From Deltaproteobacteria bacterium (GTDB lineage Bacteria; Desulfobacterota; GWC2-55-46; UBA9637), in NCBI GenBank assembly GCA_016214995.1, contig JACRML010000035.1:1-50234 (forward strand): 50,234 bases of DNA, given 5' to 3'. A program made the position numbers and the translations under genes. Below are positions 23,677 through 32,438 of the stretch, piece after piece; positions within the stretch are counted from its first letter, which is position 1; every line of letters begins with the position of its first letter. The notes below the pieces were generated by a model. That model had not been told where the DNA came from. It did no database searches and was given only the letters and a program-made list of their open reading frames with translations.

Positions 23677-23734
23677 GCACAACGAGACGCATAACACGCG
23701 TGCGTAGCACGTCGGGTTGATGCGTGTGTTAGCT
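23677..23734 (-). mobile_element. attC-like recombination site (58 bp)
   Basis: Read on the minus strand it starts AGCTAAC (6/7 to the R'' box RYYYAAC) and ends GTTGTGC (6/7 to the R' box GTTRRRY). Inside, ACGCAT-C-AAC pairs with GTTATGCGT, leaving one unpaired C (G on the folded bottom strand), like the extrahelical base of attC L'' boxes. The apical stem is CGTGC-TAC-GCACG. It starts 7 nt after the stop of the minus-strand ATPase-fragment gene, the usual place of an attC in a gene cassette. Confidence 0.6.
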
Positions 23735-23740
23735 TTCACC

Positions 23741-24886
23741 TTAAGAGTGCTGATGCTTCCAAGCTAGAAAAGTTGATACGATCTTCTGGTGGTCTATTTC
23801 CTTGGAAGCAAGGGTCCAGTATTCTTTCCCGACGCTTGCCGCCACCTCCTTGCTTCGGCAGAATTTATAATAGTGGGCCCCGACCGCAAATGACGCCAGT
23901 GTTTTTCCCTTCTCAGTAGGGCGCATCAGATGCGCTTTCTTGTCCAGTTTAATCAATCCATGCTCCGACAACTTATCAGCTACGTAACTGAAATCACGCT
24001 GCCTGACCTTAACAGTCGCTTCTTCCGTGCCAATGACCCTTCCGGAGAGAACATCTCGTCTAATAGTACAGTCATTGACCGCTCCATATATAATGCTCTC
24101 GGCGCTGTGGTATATGGCACAACACAGAATATCGATAGCCAATGGGTAGATGCCGACCCTAAATATATCAGCATGGAGATCTAGCAACTTGTGCGACTTC
24201 AGGAAAGTATTTATCGCTGCCTTTTCAATATAGTTTTGAATGAACTCCTCGCTAGCACTAGGGTCGATGTCCTTGGGAAGATTGTCCTCTAGCAGACTCT
24301 TGAGCAGCGAGAGACCTTCCCTCATGTTCCATTCGCATATGGGCTTGACAACAGAATCGCATAGGTTGGTCGTAAACGGATTCTTGGCCGTAGCCTTAGG
24401 ACCTGATGCCTTTATCCTGTGCGCCACCAACTCGTGCAACGATATGGTCGGAAATGAATACGGGTCAGGGAAAAACTGTTCTATACGCTGTTTTGTCGTG
24501 CCTTTGTAGTTGTCATAGGTTATATCTCGCAAAACCAGCCACTTCTTCACTGACGCGGTTCCCATGTTTCGGAGAATGCAATCCGACACCGTTGCGACAT
24601 GATCTCCTGGCAGCAAATCAACATCGTCGATGACAAACACAAAGTGTTTGGTGAAATTCTGCTTGTTGTCAACGTAGTACTCGGATACCTTGTTTATCAA
24701 GTCCTTATCAGAAAGCTTCTGCTGCGCAAACCGGGTGTAGACATCCTCGTTATTGTTTGACTTAAAGAATAGCTTCCATGCCTTTACTATGTGATGAAGG
24801 ATCTCACTGCTATAGTGCTTAGTTGCCTCCCCATCGTCAACTCTATTTATATGGAAGCTAACATTCTTTTTTATGTCTACATGCAT
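23741..24886 (-). CDS. Truncated P-loop ATPase-like protein, probable gene cassette
   Basis: The 381-residue protein has a clear Walker B-like strand (FVFVIDDVDLLPGDH) near residue 85 and a following LVLRDITYDN strand, as in KAP/STAND-like ATPases, but no Walker A ahead of it. The N-terminal ~60 residues are helical with no P-loop, so the nucleotide-binding half is missing. The C-terminal third (DFSYVADKLSEHGLIKLDKK, AHLMRPTEKGKTLASF) looks like a winged-helix module. No Shine-Dalgarno is obvious at the ATG. It is followed by an attC-like site and lies divergent from an integrase remnant, so I read it as an integron cassette carrying a truncated, perhaps defence-related, ATPase. Confidence 0.6.
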   Translation of the reverse strand: MHVDIKKNVSFHINRVDDGEATKHYSSEILHHIVKAWKLFFKSNNNEDVYTRFAQQKLSDKDLINKVSEYYVDNKQNFTKHFVFVIDDVDLLPGDHVATVSDCILRNMGTASVKKWLVLRDITYDNYKGTTKQRIEQFFPDPYSFPTISLHELVAHRIKASGPKATAKNPFTTNLCDSVVKPICEWNMREGLSLLKSLLEDNLPKDIDPSASEEFIQNYIEKAAINTFLKSHKLLDLHADIFRVGIYPLAIDILCCAIYHSAESIIYGAVNDCTIRRDVLSGRVIGTEEATVKVRQRDFSYVADKLSEHGLIKLDKKAHLMRPTEKGKTLASFAVGAHYYKFCRSKEVAASVGKEYWTLASKEIDHQKIVSTFLAWKHQHS

Positions 24887-25016
24887 TTTTATTGAATTTT
24901 AGGTCAACTTATACTGAGTGTCAAGGGGGAAAATTTGGCCGATATATTTTAACCCTATTATAAAACAAGGAAAATAATTTTTAGTTGCATATTATATTGC
25001 ACAAGATATAATTTAA

Positions 25017-25163
25017 AAAGTAATTACGATAGAGGCTTTCAGACAGTTTTTAAGCGAAAAGGAAAGAACACCTGAAAAGAATATACCCTATTATGTAAAA
25101 TGGGTTTCAGATTGCTGTCGCTTTTTCAATATCCCCGCAACGCAACTATTCACGAATGAGTAA
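25017..25163 (+). pseudogene. Tyrosine recombinase (integron-integrase-like) N-terminal remnant
   Basis: This short frame encodes IEAFRQFLSEKERTPEKNIP then YYVKWVSDCCRFFNIPATQL and stops at TAA 25161-25163. The spacing of EAFRQFLSEK, EKNIPYYVKWV and RFF matches the N-terminal SAM-like core-binding domain of long integron/phage-type tyrosine recombinases. No catalytic domain follows; 25164-25269 is non-coding up to selB. It runs divergently from the attC-bearing gene, as intI does from cassettes. The assignment is made by eye. Confidence 0.5.
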
Positions 25164-25269
25164 AGGACACAGTTTCTGACACATTTGGCAAAAAAGTAAG
25201 ATTTGGCAGGTGAAACAAGCAGTCCTTCTTGGTGTCCGTAGTCCGCTGGATAAAATTTAATTTGAACTT

Positions 25270-27207
25270 ATGAACACCATATCCCCTTTAATCATAGGCA
25301 CAGCAGGCCATATTGACCACGGCAAGACAAGCCTTATAAAGGCGCTTACAGGCATTGATACTGATAGGCTCAAAGAAGAAAAAGAGCGGGGCATATCCAT
25401 TGATTTGGGTTTTGCGTATCTTGATTTACTAGACGGCGCAAAGGCAGGGATTGTGGATGTGCCCGGGCATGAAAGGTTTATAAGGAATATGCTGGCAGGG
25501 GCAACGGGCTTTGATCTGGTTTTATTTGTTGTTGCCGCTGACGACGGCATTATGCCCCAGACAAGGGAGCATCTTGATATAATACACCTGCTTGGCATTA
25601 GCAAAGGGGTATTTGTAATTACAAAGATTGATTTAGCTGGCGAGAAACAGATAAATAAAATAACAGCAGATATAAGAGAATTGGTTAAAAATACCTCTCT
25701 TAAAGATTCTCCGATTCTCCAGGTTTCCTCTGTAACAGGTTTTGGCATAGATAAGCTGAAAAATATTATAAACGACGAAGCGCAAAGAATTGTCCTAAAA
25801 CCAGAAGGCGGGTTTTTCAGATTGCCTGTTGACCGTTCGTTTTCAATCAAAGGTTTTGGCACGGTTGTTACAGGAACAGTTGCCTCCGGCGGTGTAAAGA
25901 AAAATGACAAGGTTGTTATCATATCGAAAAAAGATGAAATCTTTAAAGAAGTAAAAATAAGAGGCATACAAAGTCATTTCAACGAAGCAACTACAGTAAC
26001 CGTTGGCCAAAGGGCTGCAGTAAATTTAAGCGGTATACCCTATACAGATGTTAGAAGAGGCGATGTTCTTGCCGCCGCTGATTTGAATATGGCTGGCAAT
26101 TTTGTTGATGTATGCTTTGAATTTTTGCCGGTTGGGACAGATTTGAAACATGCCCTCAAGCCTATTAAAAATTGCTCTACGTTTAAACTTCACCACATGA
26201 CAGATGAAACCATTGCACAGGTCTTTTTTAGCGGAATAAAAGAGGCTGCTCAGGGCGTTAAGGTCTATGGACAAATAAAATTAAAAGCGCCAATGGTTAT
26301 GATGAGGGGCGACAGGTTTATATTGAGAGACTCATCTGTCAATGCAACGATAGGGGGAGGCAAGGTTCTTCTGCCATATTCGAAAAAGAGAAGGTCTATA
26401 GATGCGGAGCTGTATAAAATTTTAGATAGTCATGATTTAAGCAAAATTTTAATATCTATTTTATCAGACAGGAACACTCTCGGCATAGACAGGCATAAAG
26501 CGAGGCTTATGCTAAACCTTTCTGGAAATAAATGCGAAGAGCTTATTGCCTCCTGTAATGGTAAAGGGGAGGAAATTGTTCAGATTGTCGAAGAGTTAAT
26601 TCTAAAGGATAAAATTAATAATATTGCACAACATACTGTAAATACTATAAATAAATATCATGCTGACAACCCGGCAGATGTGGGAATTGATGAGACCAGC
26701 TTGTTGCAGATTCAATCAAAATCTGTTGATAGAAATATCTTTCAATCTATCCTGAATGATTTAATCAAGTCAGGCAGGATTGCAAAAAAAGGGAATGTGC
26801 TCTATCTGCCTTCTCACAAGGCTGAGGCAAAAGGGATAGAAAAGGAGATAGAGGATGCTCTGATATCCATGTTTTCAGATAAAGGATATGAGCCGATTAA
26901 ACCGGAGGAAATTCTCCAGCGCCATTCCTACAAAAAGGAGGATATAAAAAAGGTATTTCAACTTTTGATAAAAAGAGGTATTGTTATCAAAATTGCAGAA
27001 GACGGCTATATTTCTAAAGACAAGCTGGATGAATGCAAAGATAGACTTGTTGGTTGGATCGCTGATAAGGGAAAGATAAAGGCCGCAGAGTTCCGCGATC
27101 TCCTCGGCTGCGGCAGAAAATTTGCAATTGAGCTTCTGGAATATTTTGATAAGGAAAAGATTACACTCAGGAGCGGAGATTACAGGGTGTTGAGGAAAAA
27201 GGTTTAG
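25270..27207 (+). CDS. selB: Selenocysteine-specific elongation factor SelB
   Basis: SelB is a GTPase that delivers Sec-tRNA(Sec) to UGA codons marked by a SECIS hairpin. It has 645 residues. G motifs are AGHIDHGKTS, DVPGHERFI and TKIDLA; the switch region is KEEKERGISIDLGFAYLD. Domains 2 and 3 contain DRSFSIKGFGTVVTGTV. The C-terminal part shows winged-helix repeats for SECIS binding (GIDRHKARLMLNLSGNK, ILQRHSYKKEDIKKVF and GWIADKGKIKAAEFRDLLG). selD follows after 17 nt. No selA or selC was found in the window. Confidence 0.95.
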   Translation: MNTISPLIIGTAGHIDHGKTSLIKALTGIDTDRLKEEKERGISIDLGFAYLDLLDGAKAGIVDVPGHERFIRNMLAGATGFDLVLFVVAADDGIMPQTREHLDIIHLLGISKGVFVITKIDLAGEKQINKITADIRELVKNTSLKDSPILQVSSVTGFGIDKLKNIINDEAQRIVLKPEGGFFRLPVDRSFSIKGFGTVVTGTVASGGVKKNDKVVIISKKDEIFKEVKIRGIQSHFNEATTVTVGQRAAVNLSGIPYTDVRRGDVLAAADLNMAGNFVDVCFEFLPVGTDLKHALKPIKNCSTFKLHHMTDETIAQVFFSGIKEAAQGVKVYGQIKLKAPMVMMRGDRFILRDSSVNATIGGGKVLLPYSKKRRSIDAELYKILDSHDLSKILISILSDRNTLGIDRHKARLMLNLSGNKCEELIASCNGKGEEIVQIVEELILKDKINNIAQHTVNTINKYHADNPADVGIDETSLLQIQSKSVDRNIFQSILNDLIKSGRIAKKGNVLYLPSHKAEAKGIEKEIEDALISMFSDKGYEPIKPEEILQRHSYKKEDIKKVFQLLIKRGIVIKIAEDGYISKDKLDECKDRLVGWIADKGKIKAAEFRDLLGCGRKFAIELLEYFDKEKITLRSGDYRVLRKKV

Positions 27208-27224
27208 GTTGGAGGGAGCATCTA

Positions 27225-28271
27225 ATGGCTTCTGGTCGCAAGGTAAAACTCACAAGCTACGCATCCTGCGCGGGTTGAGCAGCCAAGATGGGGCATGATG
27301 CCTTGGCGCAGGTTCTGCGTCATTTGCCGGAGGTTACTGATAAAAATCTTCTTGTAGGCACGAAACACGCCGACGATGCAGGGGTGTATAAGCTTACAGA
27401 TGAATTGGCAGTTATAAATACGTTGGATTTCTTCCCTCCGATTATAGACGACCCTTATACGTTTGGCCAGATATCTGCTGCCAATGCATTAAGCGATGTC
27501 TACGCAATGGGCGGCACTCCAAGGCTTGCCATGAATATCGTCGCGTTTCCAACTAACCTTGATTTGGCTATACTTCAGGAGATAATTGACGGCAGTACGG
27601 ATAAGCTTAAAGAGGCCGGCGCTATTTTGATAGGCGGCCATTCCATAGAGGACAAAGAGATAAAATATGGTTTGTCTGTCACAGGGCTTGTGCATCCTCA
27701 AAAGGTAATAACAAACGCAGGCGCTAAACCCGGAGACAAACTTATCCTAACAAAATATATCGGTGTTGGTGTCATAACAACGGCATTAAAAAATGGAAAG
27801 ACAAAACCCGACGATGTGCAGGATGCTATTGATTCAATGAAGGGCCTCAATAATAAGGCATCTTCTGTAATGCAGGAGATTGGGGTAAATGCCTGCACAG
27901 ACATTACTGGTTTTGGCCTTCTGGGGCATGTCATGGAGATGGCTGAGGCAAGCAATGTCAGTATTATGCTCAAGATAAAAGATATCCCGTTTTTCCCAAA
28001 GGCCATTGAGTTGGTTAAAAGAACCAGAAATCATCCCAAGACAATAAAATCAAATAAAGAGTATTTATCCAGCCGTGTGAAAATGTCAGAGATTGTTACC
28101 TCTGAGCAGGCAAATCTTTTATATGACCCGCAAACATCAGGAGGGCTTCTCATATCCGTGTCTTCTGAAAGAGCTCAAAAGTTACTTGAACGGCTTTTTG
28201 CTGCGCAGGTTAAGACATTTTTTGTTGGAGAGGTTGTGAGCAAAGGGACTCCGGTTATTGCAGTGGAGTGA
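27225..28271 (+). CDS. selD: Selenide, water dikinase SelD, a selenoprotein with in-frame UGA
   Basis: SelD makes selenophosphate from selenide and ATP. The gene starts at ATG 27225 (GGAGGGAG 6 nt upstream) and reads MASGRKVKLTSYASCAG-U-AAKMGHDA through UGA at 27276-27278, codon 18, the active-site Cys/Sec position. After it come GTKHADDAGVYKL, NALSDVYAMGG, IGGHSIEDKEIKYGLSVTG, DITGFGLLGHVMEM and YDPQTSGGLLIS, all family motifs. A gene model starting at the later ATG (27288) would lose the catalytic residue. It is adjacent to selB, which decodes its own UGA, so selenophosphate synthesis here depends on selenium supply. Confidence 0.92.
27276..27307 (+). promoter_or_regulatory. Putative bacterial SECIS hairpin in selD
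   Basis: It lies immediately 3' of the UGA: GCCAAG (27282-27287) pairs with CTTGGC (27302-27307) around a 14-nt loop containing GGGG, which could pair further as GGCA-TGA-TGCC. Position and size fit a bacterial SECIS read by SelB. The loop was judged by eye only. Confidence 0.5.
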
Positions 28272-28332
28272 TTCAGTTTTTATGGTTTGCTGCAGTGATT
28301 TTTTAAGGCAAGGCATGAAGGAGTAGTGTCAA

Positions 28333-29412
28333 ATGAAAATAGGTATTTTAACAGGCGGCGGCGACTGTCCAGGTCTGAACGCAGTCATAAGAGGCGTTGT
28401 AAAAACTGCTTCCATAAAATATAAGTGGGAAGTTATCGGTATAGAAAGTGGTTTTGAGGGATTGATACTTGAAGGACATACAAGGGATCTAACTCCGTGG
28501 AGGGTAAGGGGAATCCTTCCAATCGGAGGGACAATCCTCTGGAGCAGCAACAGGGGCGACCCATTTAATTATCCTGTTGAGGAAAATGGCAGCATTGTCA
28601 AAAAAGACCTCTCTGCCAGGGCAATGGAAAAATTCAAGAAGCTTGGATTGGACGCCCTGATTGTTGTCGGCGGTGATGGGACAATGACCATTGCTAATAA
28701 ATTTTATAAGATGGGTATGTCGGTAGTTGGTGTGCCGAAGACAATTGATAATGACCTTATGGCAACTGACCTGACATTTGGTTTTTCAACCGCTGTGCAG
28801 ACAGCAACAGAGGCGCTGGATAAACTTCATACAACTGCCGCAAGTCATAAAAGGGTTATCGTTGTTGAACTCATGGGAAGATATGCAGGCTGGATAGCGC
28901 TCTATTCCGGCATTGCAGGAGGTGCGGACTGCATCCTCATACCTGAAATACATTTTGATATTGAAAAGGTCTGTAAACATATTAATGACAGAGTTAAACA
29001 CGGCGCATGTTTCAGCATTATCGTTGTATCAGAAGGCGCAAAACCGATTGGCGGCGATGTGACATTGCTGAGAGCTGATAAAAATGATGGTGTTGAAAGG
29101 CTTGGCGGCATTGGTGAAAAAGTTGGGAAGTGGATAGAGGAAATGGTAGATATAGATGTAAGGGTGACTGTTCTGGGGCATATTCAGAGAGGCGGCAGCC
29201 CAAACTCATTTGATAGAATATTATCAACAAGGTTTGGGTCTGAAGCTGTTGAACTTATAAAACATGAAAAATTTGGACGAATGGTATGCTTGAAGGGACA
29301 GGAGATTGAGTCTGTAGCATTGGATGATGCAATTGCAAGGCAAAAAGTTGTTGCCCCGAATAGTAGTCTTGTAAAGGTAGCAGAGGCAATAGGGATATGT
29401 ATGGGGAGATAG
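28333..29412 (+). CDS. pfkA: 6-phosphofructokinase
   Basis: This glycolytic enzyme phosphorylates fructose 6-phosphate; the length of 359 residues is group III-like. Visible motifs are GILTGGGDCPGLNAVIRG, VVGGDGTMTIA, PKTIDNDL, ELMGRYAGWIALYSGIAGG and LGHIQRGGSPNSFDR. The glycine in GGDGT favours ATP as donor, whereas the lysine in PKTIDND is the residue of PPi-dependent enzymes, a mix known in group III. Donor choice is thus ambiguous. AAGGAG lies 10 nt before the ATG. Element E2 follows 3 nt after its stop. Confidence 0.93.
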   Translation: MKIGILTGGGDCPGLNAVIRGVVKTASIKYKWEVIGIESGFEGLILEGHTRDLTPWRVRGILPIGGTILWSSNRGDPFNYPVEENGSIVKKDLSARAMEKFKKLGLDALIVVGGDGTMTIANKFYKMGMSVVGVPKTIDNDLMATDLTFGFSTAVQTATEALDKLHTTAASHKRVIVVELMGRYAGWIALYSGIAGGADCILIPEIHFDIEKVCKHINDRVKHGACFSIIVVSEGAKPIGGDVTLLRADKNDGVERLGGIGEKVGKWIEEMVDIDVRVTVLGHIQRGGSPNSFDRILSTRFGSEAVELIKHEKFGRMVCLKGQEIESVALDDAIARQKVVAPNSSLVKVAEAIGICMGR

Positions 29413-29415
29413 GAT

Positions 29416-29597
29416 CCAAAAATAGACATTGATTTTTGGGGAAACCGGCAAGTTGGCTGTCAGACGAGGCAGCGGACAATTTTTGAGACGAGCCGTATGT
29501 TCACCGATACGGTGAGGAGCAAAAATTGTCCGATAACAAAGTATGGCAGTCAAATCGCCGGTTTGTAAAATGGCGAGGTTTTTAATCGCTATTTTAC
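29416..29597 (+). other. Structured repeat element E2 upstream of fixC
   Basis: This is the clearest copy (182 nt). Helices: a 5' hairpin CCAAAAAT/ATTTTTGG; P1a AAACCGGC (29442) with GCCGGTTT (29557); P1b GGCTGTCA (29455) with TGGCAGTC (29544); P2 GGACAATTTTTG (29474) with CAAAAATTGTCC (29520), 12 bp perfect; apical GCCGTAT/ATACGGT; and a 3' hairpin GTAAAATGGCGA/TCGCTATTTTAC. AGACGA and GAGGAG face each other in an internal loop. E1 and E3 share sequence in this core, with pairing changes between E1 and E2 preserving P1. It lies between pfkA and fixC, 31 nt before the fixC ATG. Confidence 0.75.
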
Positions 29598-29628
29598 GAT
29601 AGGATTGTAGAGTTGATAAAAGTTTCAC

Positions 29629-30930
29629 ATGACCGACAAATTTGACTGCATAATCATTGGCGCCGGGCCGTCCGGCATTGCCTGTGCCTTTGCCATGGCA
29701 AAGGCAGGGCTCGATGTTGTTGTCATTGAAAGAGGTGAGTATCCCGGCTCAAAGAATGTCTCCGGCGGTGTTTTGTATTCAACCATTCTGAATAAACTCA
29801 TTCCAAATTTCTGGCAAGATGCGCCTGTTGAAAGGCATGTGGTAAAAAAAAGGTATTCTATCCTTTCCAAAGATTCCGAGATGGCTCTGGAACTTAATTT
29901 TAATAATTTCAATAACCCGCCATATAACGATAGCTTTACAATTCTGCGCTCAAAATTTGACCGGTGGTTTGCAAAAAAGGCAGAAGATACAGGGGCTTTT
30001 GTTTTGACTGAAACAGTGGTTGATGACTTTATCTGGAAGGATGGGAAGGTTATTGGAGTAAAGGCAAGGAGAGAAGATGGAGATGTCTATGCAGATGTGG
30101 TTGTATGCGCTGAAGGCGCAAACTCACTTCTTGCAGAAAAGTCGGGGTTAAAGAAAAAGCCTGCAGACAATCAGATGATAACTGCGGCAAAAGAGGTTAT
30201 AAGCCTTCCGCGTGAGGTGATAGAAGACAGGTTTAATCTTGAGGCAGACGAAGGCTTGACTATGGAGTTTTTCGGCGACGCAGTAAAGGGTATGATAGGT
30301 TCCGGTTTTATCTATACCAATAAGGATTCCCTGTCTGTTGGAGTAGGCTGTCCGATTAGTGTTATGAAGAAAAGGAATATGCATCCCAATGACCTTTTGG
30401 ATGCCTTCAAATCCCATCCCATGATAAAAAAGTTTCTGAGGGGAGGGAAGATAGAAGAACTCTCTGCAAAGATGATCCCTGAATTGGGCTATAAAAATCT
30501 TTCAAGGCTTGTTGCAAACGGCCTTTTGATTGTGGGCGATGCGGCAGGATTTGTCAACCCGTCTCTTTATCGTGAAGGTTCCAATATGGCGATGGCATCA
30601 GGAGTTATGGCGGCGGAGGCAATTCTGGAAGCAAAGGGGAAAGGGGATTTTTCAGAGGCCGGGCTGGCAGGTTATGGGAAGAGATTGCAAGAGAGTTTTG
30701 TAATGAAGGATTTAGAGAGATACTGCGATGCGCCGGAAAGATTGGCGGAGGCGCCTGAACTTTTCAAGGAATACCCGGATGCGATCTTGAAAATGGCGGA
30801 AGGCTATTTTACCATCTCCGATATGCCAAAAAGAGAGGCACAACAATTGGCACGCCGGCATTTTAAGGATAAGGTATCTATATGGAAGTTTTTATGGGAT
30901 ATGTATAAGGTTAGGAAGTCAATTTTATGA
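29629..30930 (+). CDS. fixC: FixC-like ETF:quinone oxidoreductase flavoprotein
   Basis: This 433-residue FAD protein passes electrons from electron-transfer flavoprotein to quinone with the FixX ferredoxin. The N-terminal dinucleotide motif is DCIIIGAGPSGIACAFAMAK, NVSGGVLYS is family-typical, and the second FAD motif is NGLLIVGDAAGFVNPSLYREGSNMAM in two parts. The C-terminal ~100 residues are helical. fixX follows with an ATGA overlap. No fixA/fixB is in the window. Cotranscription with a thiolase and a hydroxyacyl-CoA dehydrogenase suggests it serves acyl-CoA oxidation. Confidence 0.92.
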   Translation: MTDKFDCIIIGAGPSGIACAFAMAKAGLDVVVIERGEYPGSKNVSGGVLYSTILNKLIPNFWQDAPVERHVVKKRYSILSKDSEMALELNFNNFNNPPYNDSFTILRSKFDRWFAKKAEDTGAFVLTETVVDDFIWKDGKVIGVKARREDGDVYADVVVCAEGANSLLAEKSGLKKKPADNQMITAAKEVISLPREVIEDRFNLEADEGLTMEFFGDAVKGMIGSGFIYTNKDSLSVGVGCPISVMKKRNMHPNDLLDAFKSHPMIKKFLRGGKIEELSAKMIPELGYKNLSRLVANGLLIVGDAAGFVNPSLYREGSNMAMASGVMAAEAILEAKGKGDFSEAGLAGYGKRLQESFVMKDLERYCDAPERLAEAPELFKEYPDAILKMAEGYFTISDMPKREAQQLARRHFKDKVSIWKFLWDMYKVRKSIL

Positions 30931-31220
30931 CTATCTTACAACCCCTTGAAAAAAAGACCCTTGCTGAAAAACTATATCTTGTCAGGTTTAAAACTGATAC
31001 AGAAAGCCATTTAAAGGTTGACCCTGAGAAATGCAAGCTGTGCCGAGAAAGGGGCTGCATATACATTTGTCCGGCGGATGTTTATAAACTGGATGAAAAA
31101 GAGAATATTGCTATTTCCTATGAAGCCTGTCTTGAATGCGGCACATGCAGGATTACCTGTGAATTTATAGATTGGAAAAATCCGAGGGGCGGATTTGGGG
31201 TGTGTTATAGATATGGATAA
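30927..31220 (+). CDS. fixX: FixX ferredoxin-like protein
   Basis: The protein has 97 residues. Cysteine clusters CKLCRERGCIYICPADVY and CLECGTCRITC make one [4Fe-4S] site plus the degenerate partner site usual for FixX. It starts inside the fixC stop (ATGA, 30927-30930). It is the electron relay between FixC flavin and quinone. The thiolase begins 39 nt later, after an AGGA site. Confidence 0.92.
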   Translation: MTILQPLEKKTLAEKLYLVRFKTDTESHLKVDPEKCKLCRERGCIYICPADVYKLDEKENIAISYEACLECGTCRITCEFIDWKNPRGGFGVCYRYG

Positions 31221-31259
31221 GACAGATTATAGGCTATGGGCAAGAGACGATAGGAAAAT

Positions 31260-32438
31260 ATGAAAGATATTCTTATAGCAAGTGCAGTCAGAACCCCAAT
31301 TGGATGCTTTAACGGGGCTTTGAGTAGCATCCCTGCTACAGGGCTTGGTAGCATTGTTATTGGCGAGACAATAACAAGAGCTGGCGCTAACCGGGCAGAT
31401 GTTGACGAGGTCATTATGGGGAATATCCTGTCTGCCGGTCTTGGTCAGGCGCCTGCACGACAGGCAGCTATTAGTGCGGGTTTGCCTCATGGAGTAAATT
31501 GCCTCACAATAAACAAGGTGTGTGGTTCTGGTTTAAAGGCAGTGATGCTTGCATCTCAGGCAATTGCCTTATGCGATGCAGAGATAGTTGTTGCGGGCGG
31601 CATGGAAAACATGAGCCGAGCGCCGTATCTTCTGCAGAAGGCCAGATTCGGCTACAGGATGGGAAACGGCGAGATTATTGACAGTATGGTTAGAGATGGA
31701 TTATGGGATGTTTATAATAATCTTCATATGGGTTCTTGTGCAGAGATTGTTGCTGAGAAATACAATATTAGCAGAAATGAGCAAGATAAATATGCGTTGC
31801 AGAGTTATCAAAGGGCGATAGAGGCTCAGAAAAATGGATATTTCAGTGAAGAGATTATCCCAATAACTATTCCTGCCGGCCGCGACAGGTTTGAAAGTGT
31901 AACTCAGGATGAAGAACTAACCCGGCATGACCTTTTAAGATTTAGAGAACTGCTCCCTGTATTCAAGGAGGGAGGCATGATAACAGCAGGCAATTCTTCC
32001 AAGATAAGCGACGGTGCAGCAGCAGTTGTTGTGATGTTTGGAGATAAGGCAAAAGAATTCGGCATAAAACCTATGGCTAAAATCATTGCTTATTCGTCAT
32101 ATGGTGTTGAGCCTGAGATGTTCAGCATAGCGCCTGTCGGCGCCATAAACAAGGTTTTGGAAAAGGCGGGGCTTGCTGTAAAGGACATTGACCTTTTTGA
32201 GATAAATGAGGCGTTTGCAGCTTCTATAATTGCGGTTATAAAAGAACTTGACCTGGATGAGGCTAAAGTGAACATTAATGGAGGAGCCATTGCAATAGGC
32301 CATCCAATTGGTGCAAGCGGGGCAAGGATTTTGACGACTCTGCTTTATGCCATGAAAAGGAAAGATGCAAAGAGAGGCATTGCCGCCATCTGTATAGGAG
32401 GCGGCGAGGCAGTGGCGGTTTTAGTTGAGAGGGAATGA
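31260..32438 (+). CDS. Acetyl-CoA C-acetyltransferase (thiolase)
   Basis: The 392-residue type II thiolase has the nucleophile Cys in TINKVCGSGLKAVMLA, the catalytic His in GGAIAIGHPIGASGARI, and the second Cys in AAICIGGGEAVAVLVE. VVAGGMENMSRAPYL and EINEAFAA are further family motifs. It condenses two acetyl-CoA or cleaves acetoacetyl-CoA. The stop overlaps the following dehydrogenase (ATGA, 32435-32438), so the pair would connect acetyl-CoA and 3-hydroxybutyryl-CoA in either direction. Confidence 0.94.
   Translation: MKDILIASAVRTPIGCFNGALSSIPATGLGSIVIGETITRAGANRADVDEVIMGNILSAGLGQAPARQAAISAGLPHGVNCLTINKVCGSGLKAVMLASQAIALCDAEIVVAGGMENMSRAPYLLQKARFGYRMGNGEIIDSMVRDGLWDVYNNLHMGSCAEIVAEKYNISRNEQDKYALQSYQRAIEAQKNGYFSEEIIPITIPAGRDRFESVTQDEELTRHDLLRFRELLPVFKEGGMITAGNSSKISDGAAAVVVMFGDKAKEFGIKPMAKIIAYSSYGVEPEMFSIAPVGAINKVLEKAGLAVKDIDLFEINEAFAASIIAVIKELDLDEAKVNINGGAIAIGHPIGASGARILTTLLYAMKRKDAKRGIAAICIGGGEAVAVLVERE

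Noticed and set aside
25164..25269. Possible tRNA-Sec gene (selC) ahead of selB
   Set aside because: No acceptor stem, anticodon arm or T-loop GGTTCGA-type sequence could be found.
29416..29597. Known riboswitch (cobalamin, c-di-GMP-I, SAM, guanidine) for E2
   Set aside because: The hallmark conserved motifs of those classes as I know them are absent and the downstream genes do not share a pathway.
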